DNA from: DASSQJ01 sp963772645
GTDB taxonomy: Bacteria > Actinomycetota > Actinomycetes > Actinomycetales > Dermatophilaceae
Length of the DNA: 64,000 nt
Reading direction: 5' to 3'
NCBI GenBank assembly: GCA_963772645.1
Contig: CAVYYD010000011.1
Location: 124,001-188,000, forward strand
The translations under genes and the position numbers were made by a program. Numbering within the stretch: the stretch's first letter is position 1; each line of letters opens with the position of its first letter. Below, in pieces: positions 16,768 through 25,234 of this stretch. The notes under the pieces are model-generated. The model did not search any database. It was given only the letters and a program-made list of their open reading frames with translations, and was not told the origin of the DNA.

Positions 16768-18249
16768 ATGGGCGCGACCTTCGTCGGGATGCCACCGTTC
16801 CCGGTCGCGGCCCGGGACGCGCTGGCCGACACCCAGCTTCGGCGCAACCTCGCCCACGCCACCGCGACGATCCGGGCCAAGCGCGCCGCGGTCGTCGCGG
16901 AGGTCGAGGACTGGGAGGACCTGCGGCGGCAGGCGGCCGCGGTCAAGGACGACACCCTCACCCACCTCGACGAGCACCTGCTCACCCTCGAGGAGGCCCT
17001 GACCGCCCGCGGGGCCACCGTGCACTGGGCCCGCGACGCCGCGGAGGCCTGCGACGTCGTCGCCGAGGTGGCGCGCGCCCACGGCATCGACGAGGTCGTC
17101 AAGGTCAAGTCGATGGCGACCCAGGAGATCGGCCTCAACGAGGCGTTGGCGCGGCACGGGATCGCCGCCTGGGAGACCGACCTGGCCGAGCTCATCGTGC
17201 AGCTGGGGGACGACCTGCCCAGCCACATCCTCGTCCCGGCCATCCACCGGAACCGGGCCGAGATCCGGGACATCTTCCGCACGAGGATGGCCGCCGCCGG
17301 GCGCCCGGCGCCCGACGACCTCACCGACGACCCGGCCGAGCTCGCGGGCGCGGCCCGGCTGCACCTGCGGGAGAAGTTCCTCTCGGCGCGGATGGCGGTG
17401 TCCGGGGCCAACGTCGCCGTCGCCGAGACCGGCACGCTCGTCGTCGTCGAGTCCGAGGGCAACGGCCGGATGTGCCTGACCCTGCCCGAGGTGCTCGTCT
17501 CGGTCGTCGGCATCGAGAAGGTCGTTCCGACGTGGGACGACCTCGACCTCTTCCTCCGGCTGCTGCCGCGGTCCTCGACCGGGGAGCGGATGAACCCCTA
17601 CACCTCGACCTGGTCCGGGGTCACCCCCGGCGACGGGCCGCAGGAGGTGCACGTCGTCCTCCTCGACAACGGCCGCACCCGGGCGCTCGCCGACGAGGTC
17701 GGGCGGCAGGCGCTGCGCTGCATCCGGTGCTCCGCCTGCCTCAACGTGTGTCCGGTCTACGAGCGGGTCGGCGGGCACGCCTACGGCTCGGTGTACCCCG
17801 GGCCGATCGGGGCCATCCTCAACCCGCTGCTGCGCGGTGCCGGCGAGGACCCGCAGGTCGACTCGCTGCCGTACGCCTCGACCCTGTGCGGGGCCTGCGC
17901 CGACGTATGCCCGGTCGCGATCGACATCCCGGAGGTGCTCGTGCACCTGCGGGCCCGGGTCGTGGACGCCCACCGCAGCGACCGTCTCCCCTCCGCCGAG
18001 GCGCTCGGGATGCGGGCCGCCGGCCGGGTGTTCGGCGACGCGCGGTGGATGTCGTGGGGGGAGAAGGTGTCCGGCGCCGGCGGCCGGCTGTTCCGCGGCC
18101 GGCGGATGCCCGGTGGCCGCCGCGCCCTGTCCTGGCTGCCCGGGCCCGGGTCCCGCTGGACCGGCGCCCGCGACCTGCCGGTGCCGCCGGCCGAGTCGTT
18201 CCGCGCGTGGTGGGAGCGCAGCGGTCGAGCAGGGGGAGGGGAGCGGTGA
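16768..18249 (+). CDS. lutB: L-lactate utilisation protein LutB (Fe-S protein)
   Basis: 493-aa LutB/LldF subunit. The N-terminal two thirds form the LUD domain (KVKSMATQEIGLNEAL, SGANVAVAETGTLVVVESEGNGRM), followed by a two-cluster ferredoxin domain with CIRCSACLNVCPVY (about residue 315) and STLCGACADVCPVAIDIPEV (about residue 370), then a C-terminal tail. It starts 31 bases after lutA with GGAGGG upstream and overlaps lutC by GTGA. Typical length. The Fe-S clusters carry electrons from lactate to the respiratory chain. Confidence 0.94.
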   Translation: MGATFVGMPPFPVAARDALADTQLRRNLAHATATIRAKRAAVVAEVEDWEDLRRQAAAVKDDTLTHLDEHLLTLEEALTARGATVHWARDAAEACDVVAEVARAHGIDEVVKVKSMATQEIGLNEALARHGIAAWETDLAELIVQLGDDLPSHILVPAIHRNRAEIRDIFRTRMAAAGRPAPDDLTDDPAELAGAARLHLREKFLSARMAVSGANVAVAETGTLVVVESEGNGRMCLTLPEVLVSVVGIEKVVPTWDDLDLFLRLLPRSSTGERMNPYTSTWSGVTPGDGPQEVHVVLLDNGRTRALADEVGRQALRCIRCSACLNVCPVYERVGGHAYGSVYPGPIGAILNPLLRGAGEDPQVDSLPYASTLCGACADVCPVAIDIPEVLVHLRARVVDAHRSDRLPSAEALGMRAAGRVFGDARWMSWGEKVSGAGGRLFRGRRMPGGRRALSWLPGPGSRWTGARDLPVPPAESFRAWWERSGRAGGGER

Positions 18250-18848
18250 GCGCGCGCGAGGACGTCCTGGCCGGGGTCCGCGCGGCCCTGGGGCCGGGGC
18301 GCCGCCCCCCGGTGCACGTCGACCGTGCCTACCGGGAGCGGCACCCGCGGGCCGAGCGCGCCGCGGTCGTCGCCACCTTCGCCCAGCGGGTCGCCGACTA
18401 CCGGGCCACCGTCGTGCGGTGCACCGCTGCGGCCCTCGAGCACGAGGTGGTCGCCGCGCTCGGCGCCGCCGAGCGGGTCGTCGTCCCCGACGGTCTCTGG
18501 CTCGACCTCCCGCGCCAGCTCTCCGACCACGGCCTCACCGCCGCCGACCTCGACGCCGCGGACGCGGTGGTCACCGCCGCGACCCTCGGCATCGCCGAGA
18601 CCGGGACCATCGTCCTGACCCACGGACCGGGGCAGGGGCGTCGGGCGCTCAGCCTGCTGCCGGATCTGCACGTCTGCGTCATCCGCGAGGACCAGGTGGT
18701 CGAGGGCGTCGTGGACGCGGTCGCCGCCCTCGACCCGCACCGGCCGCAGACCTGGGTCAGCGGGCCGAGCGCCACGAGCGACATCGAGCTCGACCGCGTC
18801 GAGGGTGTCCACGGCCCACGTCGCCTCCACGTGGTCCTCGTCCGCTGA
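18246..18848 (+). CDS. lutC: L-lactate utilisation protein LutC
   Basis: 200-aa LUD-domain protein, third subunit of the lactate oxidation complex. It shows the LUD core VVTAATLGIAETGTIVLTHG (shortened to its key GIAETGTIVL), LPDLHVCVIREDQVV and the C-terminal SGPSATSDIELDRVEGVHGP, in which the last eight residues are the family's best signature. GTG 18246 overlaps the lutB stop by 4 bases. Ends 50 bases before the convergent nitroreductase remnant. Confidence 0.93.
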   Translation: MSAREDVLAGVRAALGPGRRPPVHVDRAYRERHPRAERAAVVATFAQRVADYRATVVRCTAAALEHEVVAALGAAERVVVPDGLWLDLPRQLSDHGLTAADLDAADAVVTAATLGIAETGTIVLTHGPGQGRRALSLLPDLHVCVIREDQVVEGVVDAVAALDPHRPQTWVSGPSATSDIELDRVEGVHGPRRLHVVLVR

Positions 18849-18897
18849 CGGCGCGGGCCCGTCGGTGCCGCCGGGGAGCCCGGTCAGGTGCGGCGGG

Positions 18898-19068
18898 TCA
18901 CCACGCGCCCCCGTCCGGTCGGGAGGCGCGGACCGGCGCGACCCGCTCCTGCCCGGTGCGTGCGCCGACGTGGTGCAGCAGCACGGGCGACCGGCCGAGG
19001 CCGTTCGTCTCCACGGTGCCGCCGGTCCGGCGGAACTCCTCGGTGACCCGCGTGTTCCAGTCGCTCAC
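18898..19068 (-). pseudogene. Truncated deazaflavin (F420)-dependent nitroreductase
   Basis: The 56-residue product VSDWNTRVTEEFRRTGGTV and following ETNGLGRSPVLLHHVGARTG match the N-terminal third of the Ddn/DUF385 family, whose members are usually 130-150 aa and then continue with the F420-binding strands. Here a stop follows DGGAW and no continuation is seen in any frame before lutC. AGGAG stands just before GTG 19068, five bases after the stop of the VOC gene, so the expression signals persist although the catalytic part is gone. Probably a decayed gene. Confidence 0.6.
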
Positions 19069-19072
19069 CGGA

Positions 19073-19540
19073 TCACTCCTCGTCCGGGGAGGGGCCTGCG
19101 GGGAGCCCGGCCGCGGAGGGCGGGTCCTGCGCCGCGGTCGCCTCCCGGGCGGCTGCCCGCTCCTGCGGGCTGCGCAGGATGCAGAACTCGTTGCCCTCGG
19201 GGTCGGCGAGCACCACCCAGCCGGTCCCCGGGCCGTCCTGCCCACGCAGGTCCGCGACCTGGGTGGCGCCCCGTGCGAGGAGGAGGTCGAGCTCCTCGTC
19301 GCGGCCGCCCGAGGTCGGCTCGAGGTCGAAGTGGAGCCGGTTCTTGACCACCTTGTCGTCCGGCACCTCGATGAAGAGGATGCGGTGCGCGCCGTCACGG
19401 CTGACGATCATGCACTCCGGGTGGTCGGGCAGGTTGGGGTCACCCTCGGGGTCGGTGTAGTCCAGGACCGCCTTCCACCACTCGGACAGCTCGTAGGCGT
19501 GCTGGCAGTCGACGGAGGTGTTCGCGACCCGGGACGTCAT
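19073..19540 (-). CDS. VOC family protein (glyoxalase-like)
   Basis: 155-aa vicinal-oxygen-chelate fold protein of the Glyoxalase_6 type. The two beta-alpha-beta-beta-beta modules are visible: VNTSVDCQHAYELSEWWKAV around the first helix, and the second ending GTGWVVLADPEGNEFCILRSP, the family's usual C-terminal signature. A flexible Ala/Pro/Glu tail follows. No assigned substrate; relatives include antibiotic-resistance and lyase-like proteins. ATG 19540 is the first good start. It is followed at once by the truncated nitroreductase. Confidence 0.8.
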   Translation of the reverse strand: MTSRVANTSVDCQHAYELSEWWKAVLDYTDPEGDPNLPDHPECMIVSRDGAHRILFIEVPDDKVVKNRLHFDLEPTSGGRDEELDLLLARGATQVADLRGQDGPGTGWVVLADPEGNEFCILRSPQERAAAREATAAQDPPSAAGLPAGPSPDEE

Positions 19541-19602
19541 GGCGCACACTGTCCCACCCCGGCCGGGCGCCGCATCGTGGTTCCGCCGGTGCCACCGGCA
19601 CC

Positions 19603-20982
19603 TCAGACGTGGATCGCGGCAGGGATGCCGTCGGAGAAGAGCTCCGGGGGGGCCGGCAGCGAGCGTGAGCGTCCCGCGGCCCGCCGCGCCGCCGTCCACG
19701 CCACCGCACAGGCGTCGAGCACGTCGTCGGCGGCGTACCCCGAGCCCTCGAGCACCGAGGGCCGCGGGATGCCGGCCGCGGCGAGCGCCGCGAGGCGGGC
19801 CGCCCGCCCCTCCTCGGACCGCTTGCCTGCGGGCATCGCGGCGCCGGCCATCTCGACGAACGACACCTCCGGGTGGACCTCCAGCACCTCGACCGTCGGC
19901 CGTGAGCGGACCCAGGCGTCGACCTCGAGGATCTTGGCCCGCAGCGCGAAGGCCTGGGCACCGACGCCCTGGCCGGTGAGCCGACGGTTGACGGCATCGG
20001 CCTGCGCGCGGTTCGGCTCCGCGTACGCGGGCCGGGTGAGGGTCGTGAAGACCGAGGACGCCCGGCCCCGCAGCGCCTTCCGCGCGAGGGCGTCGGCCCG
20101 CCGGAGGCCGGCGTCCGGCAGGCCGATGGGGATGTCGATGCCGACGACCCGCAGCGCGACCTCCGCCCGCACCATCTCGACGAGCTCGGCCACGGTCGGG
20201 GCGAGGACCACCCTCGGGCGGGGGGCGCCCGGCACGAGCAGGGCGCCCACCCAGCCTCCCCGGCACCCGTCCACCCCGAGCACCGGGTCGAGGACCTCCA
20301 CCGGCTCCGGGCGCCCGGATGAGGCCGCCGCGGCGTGCGGCTCGAGCAGGCCCTCGACCGCGTCCAGGACCAGGTCGAGGGTGGCCTCGAACTCGTCGGC
20401 GAACGACCACGCTCGCCGCTCCCGGTCACGCTCGAGCTCGGCGAGGTGCGGGTGGGCGGCGGCCGGCTCCGCGGCGAGGGCGGCCGGTTCTGTCGGCTCG
20501 CCGGCGGCCCCGTTCGCGGGGTGGTGCGCGAGGACCATGAACCCGTAGACCTGGGCGTCGAGGAGGGCGAGAGCGTGCCCGGTGGCGGCGAGCGAGAAGC
20601 CCGCCCCCCGCACGCACGCGACGACGGCGTCGTGGTGGCCCCGCGCGGTCGGGCCCGGGGCCGGCCGGGACCCCAGCAGCCCGACGGCCCAGGGGTGGCT
20701 GAGGAGCGACTCCCGGGCGGAGACCGACCGAGCCCGCAGCTCGGAGCGCCACGGTCCCGCGGGAGCCGGGGTGTGGAACTCGCCGACGACGTGGTCGACC
20801 ATCGCGTCGAGGAGCGCGGCCTTGCCCGGCACGTGGTGGTAGAGGGACATCGCCTCGACGCCCAGCCGGCCGGCCAGACCTCGCATCGACAGGGCGTCCA
20901 GCCCGTCGCCGTCGGCGATCGAGACGGCTGCGGCGACGACGGCCTCGCGGGTCAGGCCGCGGCGGCCGGAGGGCGGTGGCAC
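19603..20982 (-). CDS. TetR-type regulator fused to a DUF429 domain
   Basis: One uninterrupted 459-aa frame holds two proteins normally encoded separately. Residues 8-60 are a TetR HTH (LTREAVVAAAV, LDALSMRGLAGRLGVEAMSL, YHHVPGKAALLDAM) followed to about 215 by a TetR_C helical ligand domain. Residues about 234-450 are DUF429, an RNase H-like fold of predicted nuclease type: VLGVDGCRGGWVGALL, VVGIDIPIGLPD, VFTTLTRPAY, EVHPEVSFVEMAG, and DDVLDACAVAWTA. The start GTG 20982 follows AGGAGG by five bases. No stop or good internal ribosome site separates the halves. It is divergent from the multicopper oxidase with a TetR-like palindrome between them. Confidence 0.8.
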   Translation of the reverse strand: MPPPSGRRGLTREAVVAAAVSIADGDGLDALSMRGLAGRLGVEAMSLYHHVPGKAALLDAMVDHVVGEFHTPAPAGPWRSELRARSVSARESLLSHPWAVGLLGSRPAPGPTARGHHDAVVACVRGAGFSLAATGHALALLDAQVYGFMVLAHHPANGAAGEPTEPAALAAEPAAAHPHLAELERDRERRAWSFADEFEATLDLVLDAVEGLLEPHAAAASSGRPEPVEVLDPVLGVDGCRGGWVGALLVPGAPRPRVVLAPTVAELVEMVRAEVALRVVGIDIPIGLPDAGLRRADALARKALRGRASSVFTTLTRPAYAEPNRAQADAVNRRLTGQGVGAQAFALRAKILEVDAWVRSRPTVEVLEVHPEVSFVEMAGAAMPAGKRSEEGRAARLAALAAAGIPRPSVLEGSGYAADDVLDACAVAWTAARRAAGRSRSLPAPPELFSDGIPAAIHV

Positions 20983-21023
20983 CTGACCTCCTCGCGGGAC
21001 TCGGCGGACGGGACCCGCCGATA

Positions 21024-21034
21024 TTACGGCGTAA
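21024..21034. promoter_or_regulatory. TetR-like operator between the fusion gene and the multicopper oxidase
   Basis: TTACG-G-CGTAA is a perfect inverted repeat, flanked by CGCC and GGCG that pair again. This form is typical of operators for TetR proteins with this C-terminal domain type. It is 42 bases upstream of the regulator start and about 210 upstream of the oxidase. Confidence 0.5.
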
Positions 21035-21245
21035 GGCGGCCCGGTCCGGCATGGTCCGAGCGGGCCATCGGCGAACCCCTCGGTCGGGCTATTCACAGCG
21101 GACTCACAAGGAGGCCACGCTGGAGGGGGCCCGTTCGCCCGGTGAGGGCCGCGGTCGGGCGGGCCGCGAACGGTGACACCAGCACGGGGGTGCCGCCACG
21201 CGTCGTGGCAGGGAGCGACGTCGCGCGCACAGCGCAGGAGGAACC

Positions 21246-23321
21246 ATGCAGACGTCATCATCAGGGTCCCCGACCGCCAGGCCGCTCGCGCGGCGCACCG
21301 TCCTGCGGTGGGGGGTCGGCGCCCTCGGCGCCGCCGCTCCCGGCCTGGTGCTCGGTCGCGGTGCGGCCGCCGCCCCCGCGGCGCGGCCCGCGGACCCGGC
21401 CCGCCCTGCCCTGCTCGACCCGGCGACCCAGCCGATGTTCCGTGAGGCCGCCCCGAACGCCCTGGACCCCTCGTTCCTCTTCAAGGACCTCAACGAGAAG
21501 GGCGCGGCGCTGCGGAAACCCGACGTCGCAGTCCGCATCGCCGAGACCTTCCAGCAGACCGGGCTGGTCAGCCCACGCAGCGGCCGCCGGCTCAACACCC
21601 GGGTCTGGGGCTACGGGGACAGGACGGTCAGCTGGCCGGGGCAGACGATCCAGGTGATGAGCGCGGACGCCGGCGGCAGCGAGGAGACGCTGGTGCGGTG
21701 GTCGAACGAGCTGCAGGGCAGGAAGCACCTCCTGCCGGTGGACACGAACCTGCACTGGTGCTTCGGCATCGACGCACACCACTCGGCCAACGGGGTCGAC
21801 TACACGCAGTACAGCATCGAGCGGGACGGGGTGCCGATCATCACCCACCTGCACGGAGGTCACACGGACTTCCGGTACGACGGCAACCCGGAGTTCTTCT
21901 ACACCCCCGACAACACCGTCGTCGGGCCGCAGTGGGACCTGGTCGAGGGTGGGTTCACCACCACCTTCCACTACGACAACACGGTGCCTGCGGGGAACCT
22001 GTGGTACCACGACCACGCGCTCGGGATCACCCGGCTCAACGTGTACGCGGGCCTCGCCGGCCTGTACTTCGTGCGCGACCGGTTCGACACCGGGCTCGCC
22101 GACAACCCGCTCGGCCTGCCGGCGTTCCCGTACGAGCTCGCCTACGCCATCCAGGACCGGATGTTCACCGAGCGTGGCGAGCTGTTCTGGCCCGCCTACC
22201 CGGGTGACCCCGCGTACGACGACTTCATCACCGAGGAGGGGGTCGAGCTGCCGGAGGATCGCTTCCCGGGCGGCGGCCCGACCGCGCTCGCCGAGTTCTT
22301 CGGCGACCACGTCCTCGTCAACGGCACCATCTGGCCGAAGGCCGAGGTCGAGCCCCGCCGCTACCGGATGCGGCTGCTCAACGGCTGCGACTCACGGTTC
22401 ATGGTGCTCCGGCTCGTCGCCGTCGAGGCGGGCGCGACGGACCTGCGTGGCGCGAGTGCGCCCTTGCCCTTCCACGTCGTCGGGGCCGACCAGGGACTCG
22501 GGACCCCCTCGTTGCAGGACACCGTCATCCTCGAGCCGGGAGGCCGGATCGACCTCGTGGTCGACTTCTCGGGCCTGCGCGGCCGGAGGGTCGTCATGCG
22601 CAACGTCGGTGGCGACGCCCCGTTCGGCGGGGCGTTCGGCGACGCGCTCGAGCCCGACGACCTGTTCGAGGACCGCCGGACGGACCGGGTGATGGCCTTC
22701 GACGTCGTCAGGGCGCTGGACCGGTCGGTGCCCGACCGGTTCGACCCGTCCGTGCTCGCCGACTACGGCGGCGTGGCCGCGGTCACCCCGCCGCGGGTCC
22801 GGCGGGTCGCCCTCTTCGAGGGCAGGGACGAGTTCGGCCGCCTGCAACCGCTCCTCGGCACCGTCGCGGACGACCTGAGCAGCGCCACCGCGCACACTTG
22901 GGCGGACCCGACGACCGAGACCCCGCTGCTCGGCACGACGGAGGAGTGGGAGATCTACAACTTCACGATGGACGCCCACCCGGTGCACCTGCACCTCGTC
23001 AACTTCGAGATCCTCGGGCGGCGGATGTTCACCTACGACGAGGGCGGGACCCAGGCGATCCACCAGCACGACGGGTCGACGGGCACCGCGGTGACGCCGG
23101 TGGACATCGAGCTCGGTGATGAGGTGCACGCCGGCCGCGAGCTCTACGAGCGGGCCCCCCGCGACATGGTGACGGCACTGCCCGGCGGCGAGGAGGGCCA
23201 GGGCCAGATGGTCCGCGTCCGCGCGCACTTCGACCGGGCCGGGCGCTACGTCTGGCACTGCCACATCCTCAGCCACGAGGACCACGAGATGATGCGGGTC
23301 CTCCAGGTGGTGCCGGAGTAG
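21246..23321 (+). CDS. Tat-exported multicopper oxidase (bilirubin oxidase/CotA-like)
   Basis: 691-aa three-cupredoxin oxidase that transfers electrons from phenols or metals to O2. A twin-arginine signal (ARRTVLRWGVGALGAAAPG) leads to a processed N-terminus near AAAAPAARP. All four copper motifs are present: HLHGGH (about 208), WYHDHALG (about 257), HPVHLHLVNF (about 580) and HCHILSHEDHEMM at the end, with Met as the type 1 axial ligand. The layout matches CotA, bilirubin oxidase and phenoxazinone synthase rather than small laccases. GGAGG precedes ATG. The divergent TetR-DUF429 gene is the likely regulator. The 3' end overlaps the MFS gene by 53 bases. Confidence 0.92.
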   Translation: MQTSSSGSPTARPLARRTVLRWGVGALGAAAPGLVLGRGAAAAPAARPADPARPALLDPATQPMFREAAPNALDPSFLFKDLNEKGAALRKPDVAVRIAETFQQTGLVSPRSGRRLNTRVWGYGDRTVSWPGQTIQVMSADAGGSEETLVRWSNELQGRKHLLPVDTNLHWCFGIDAHHSANGVDYTQYSIERDGVPIITHLHGGHTDFRYDGNPEFFYTPDNTVVGPQWDLVEGGFTTTFHYDNTVPAGNLWYHDHALGITRLNVYAGLAGLYFVRDRFDTGLADNPLGLPAFPYELAYAIQDRMFTERGELFWPAYPGDPAYDDFITEEGVELPEDRFPGGGPTALAEFFGDHVLVNGTIWPKAEVEPRRYRMRLLNGCDSRFMVLRLVAVEAGATDLRGASAPLPFHVVGADQGLGTPSLQDTVILEPGGRIDLVVDFSGLRGRRVVMRNVGGDAPFGGAFGDALEPDDLFEDRRTDRVMAFDVVRALDRSVPDRFDPSVLADYGGVAAVTPPRVRRVALFEGRDEFGRLQPLLGTVADDLSSATAHTWADPTTETPLLGTTEEWEIYNFTMDAHPVHLHLVNFEILGRRMFTYDEGGTQAIHQHDGSTGTAVTPVDIELGDEVHAGRELYERAPRDMVTALPGGEEGQGQMVRVRAHFDRAGRYVWHCHILSHEDHEMMRVLQVVPE

Positions 23322-24525
23322 GCGAGGAGGGCCCGGTGAGGTCGGCCCTGATCTGGGTCCGGAGGGCGAGGGCGACCCACGCGGCGCCGAGGGCGATGAC
23401 CACCGCCATGGCCCAGAACATCGCCCGGTAGGTCACCAGCGAGACGAGCAGCGAGCCGAGGGCCAGGCTCGCCGCCTGCGGGGCGGAGAGCGCGACGTCC
23501 ATCCCGGCGGAGACCCGGCCCATGAGCCGCTGCGGGCTGCGCCGCTGGACCAGCGTGGTCACGGCGATGAGCGCGACCGGCAACGAGACCCCGAAGGCCG
23601 CGAAGCCGACGAGGGCCAGCGGGAAGGTCGGCGCCATCGCCACCCCGGCCGCGGACACCGCCATGAGGGCCAGCCCGGCGACCGTCGCGGCGACCTCCCC
23701 GACCCGTCGCACCGCCGCGCCCGTGGACAGGCCCCCGGCCACCGCCCCGACGCCGGTCGCGGTGAGCAGGGCGCTGGCCCACGTCGCGGGGTGCCCGAAG
23801 GCGTCGAGGAGGGCATAGATCGAGGACTCGGCGAACCCGAGGACGAGGAGCGCGAGGCCGAGCCCGACGGCGACGTGGCGCAGCACCCGCTCGGTGACGA
23901 GGAAGCGCAGTCCCTCGACGGTCTGCGCGAGCACCGAGCGGTCCGGCGGCTCCGGCCGCGCCTCCTCGACGCGCAGGCCGGCGATCACGAGGGCCGCGAC
24001 GACGAAGGTCGCCGCGTCGAGCAGCGCCACCGCCCACCCCCCGAGCCAGGCGAAGAGGCCGGCGCCGACGAGCGGGCCGACGAGCCGGAAGGCCTCCTTC
24101 GTCGTCTGCAGGGAGGCGTTGGCGTCGACGAGCAGCGCGTCGGGGACGGTCTCCTTGAGCAGGCCGTTGAGGGCGGCCGGCAGCGTGACGAAGCTGATCC
24201 CGTAGAGGAAGGCGACGCACCAGATGACCCACACCTGACCGGCGTCCCGGACGAGGAGGAGGGGCAGGACGGCGACCGCCGAGGCGAGGTTGCCCCAGAC
24301 GAGCACCGGCCGGCGGCGGGCGCGGTCGACCCAGGTCCCGACGAGGGGCCCGGCCAGGGCCGGCACGACCATGAAGAAGAACGTCAGGCCGGCGAGGGCG
24401 TTGGAGCCGGTGAGCGTCTTGACCCACATCGACAGGACGATGAGCATCGCCGAGTCCCCGAACATGCTCGCCGTCAGGGCGGCGTAGAGCCGGCGGAAGC
24501 CGGGAACGGCGAAGGCGGCCCTCAC
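23269..24525 (-). CDS. MFS transporter (MFS_3/DHA3-like)
   Basis: 418-aa integral membrane protein with about 12 hydrophobic segments. The loop after the second helix (GTWVDRARRRPVLVWGN) is the MFS signature, and the later loop TTLVQRRSPQRLMGRVSAGM is typical of the MFS_3/enterobactin-exporter-like group. Probably a drug or metabolite exporter driven by protons. It begins with GTG overlapping the stop of the ArsR-like regulator (GTGA), so the two form one operon. The 3' end overlaps the convergent multicopper oxidase gene by 53 bases. Confidence 0.87.
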   Translation of the reverse strand: MRAAFAVPGFRRLYAALTASMFGDSAMLIVLSMWVKTLTGSNALAGLTFFFMVVPALAGPLVGTWVDRARRRPVLVWGNLASAVAVLPLLLVRDAGQVWVIWCVAFLYGISFVTLPAALNGLLKETVPDALLVDANASLQTTKEAFRLVGPLVGAGLFAWLGGWAVALLDAATFVVAALVIAGLRVEEARPEPPDRSVLAQTVEGLRFLVTERVLRHVAVGLGLALLVLGFAESSIYALLDAFGHPATWASALLTATGVGAVAGGLSTGAAVRRVGEVAATVAGLALMAVSAAGVAMAPTFPLALVGFAAFGVSLPVALIAVTTLVQRRSPQRLMGRVSAGMDVALSAPQAASLALGSLLVSLVTYRAMFWAMAVVIALGAAWVALALRTQIRADLTGPSSPTPAPPGGPASSRGPRG

Positions 24526-25144
24526 GGCGCGACCTCGCCGGCCGGGGCGGTGTCGCCGGCCGCCGGGACGGGGTCGACCCCGCGCATGAGGACCGGGAAG
24601 GTGAGGACGACGACCTCGCAGAGCCGCGACCCGGGGGGCGCCGCGAGGCGTCGGACAGGCGGTCCTCGTAGCGGCTGGTCACCTCGCGCAGCTCGGCCCG
24701 CAGCCCTTCGAGCTCCTCGGCGGTCAGCCAGCTCGCCGTCTCGCTGGAGTCGGTCGAGCTCCGCCAGGGGGCCGGCTCGTGGCGCATCAACTCGCGGGAG
24801 GCGTGGAAGCGGTCGAGCTGGCGCTGCAGCAGCATCGACTCGAGCGACTCGGCGGCCGGTGCAGACTCGTCGCCGAGGTCGGCCGCGCTGATGCTGAGGC
24901 CGAGCTGGCGCACCCGCCAGGGGCGGCGCCGCCCGGTGCCGCCCTCGGCCTCCTCGACGAAGCCGTGCTCGGCGAGCTTGCGCAGGTGCCACGAGCAGTT
25001 CGCCGGGGTCTCGCCGAGACGCTCGCCGAGCTCGGTGGCGGTCAGGGGCCCGTCGACGCTCAGCTGCTCGAGCACGCCCAGACGCACCGGGTGGGCCAGC
25101 GCGGCCAGCTCGCGGGTGTCGCGGAGGCGGCGCGGGTTGGGCAT
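24522..25144 (-). pseudogene. ArsR-like winged-helix regulator, frameshifted near its C-terminus
   Basis: The N-terminal 160 residues are intact: winged HTH (LAALAHPVRLGVLEQLSVDG, ATELGERLGETPANCSWHL, RKLAEHGFVEEAEGGTGRRR) and a helical second domain (LMRHEPAPWR, LTAEELEGLRAEL). After RYEDRLSDASRRPPG the frame breaks at a C/G homopolymer (about 24630-24638); the expected ending SRLCEVVVLTFPVLMRG and a stop overlapping the MFS start by GTGA are found in the next frame. One inserted base restores a 207-aa protein. A sequencing error is a strong alternative to real decay, since the HTH and promoter are undamaged. Likely local regulator of the MFS gene. Confidence 0.75.
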
Positions 25145-25150
25145 CTGTCG

Positions 25151-25179
25151 AAGGTACTCTTTCGAAAGGCTCCTTTCAA
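25151..25179 (-). promoter_or_regulatory. Promoter and operator of the ArsR-MFS operon
   Basis: TTGAAA (25179-25174), 17 bases, TACCTT (25156-25151), six bases, then ATG 25144: a near-consensus promoter with a leaderless start. The spacer holds overlapping inverted repeats, GAAAGG-CT-CCTTTC (25164-25177) and CTTTCGAAAG (25159-25168), well placed for autoregulation. Confidence 0.65.
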
Positions 25180-25234
25180 CCCTGGGGATCCATCTGACCG
25201 GTTGGTTCGCGGTGGCGGCCAGTGCCGTCGATGC

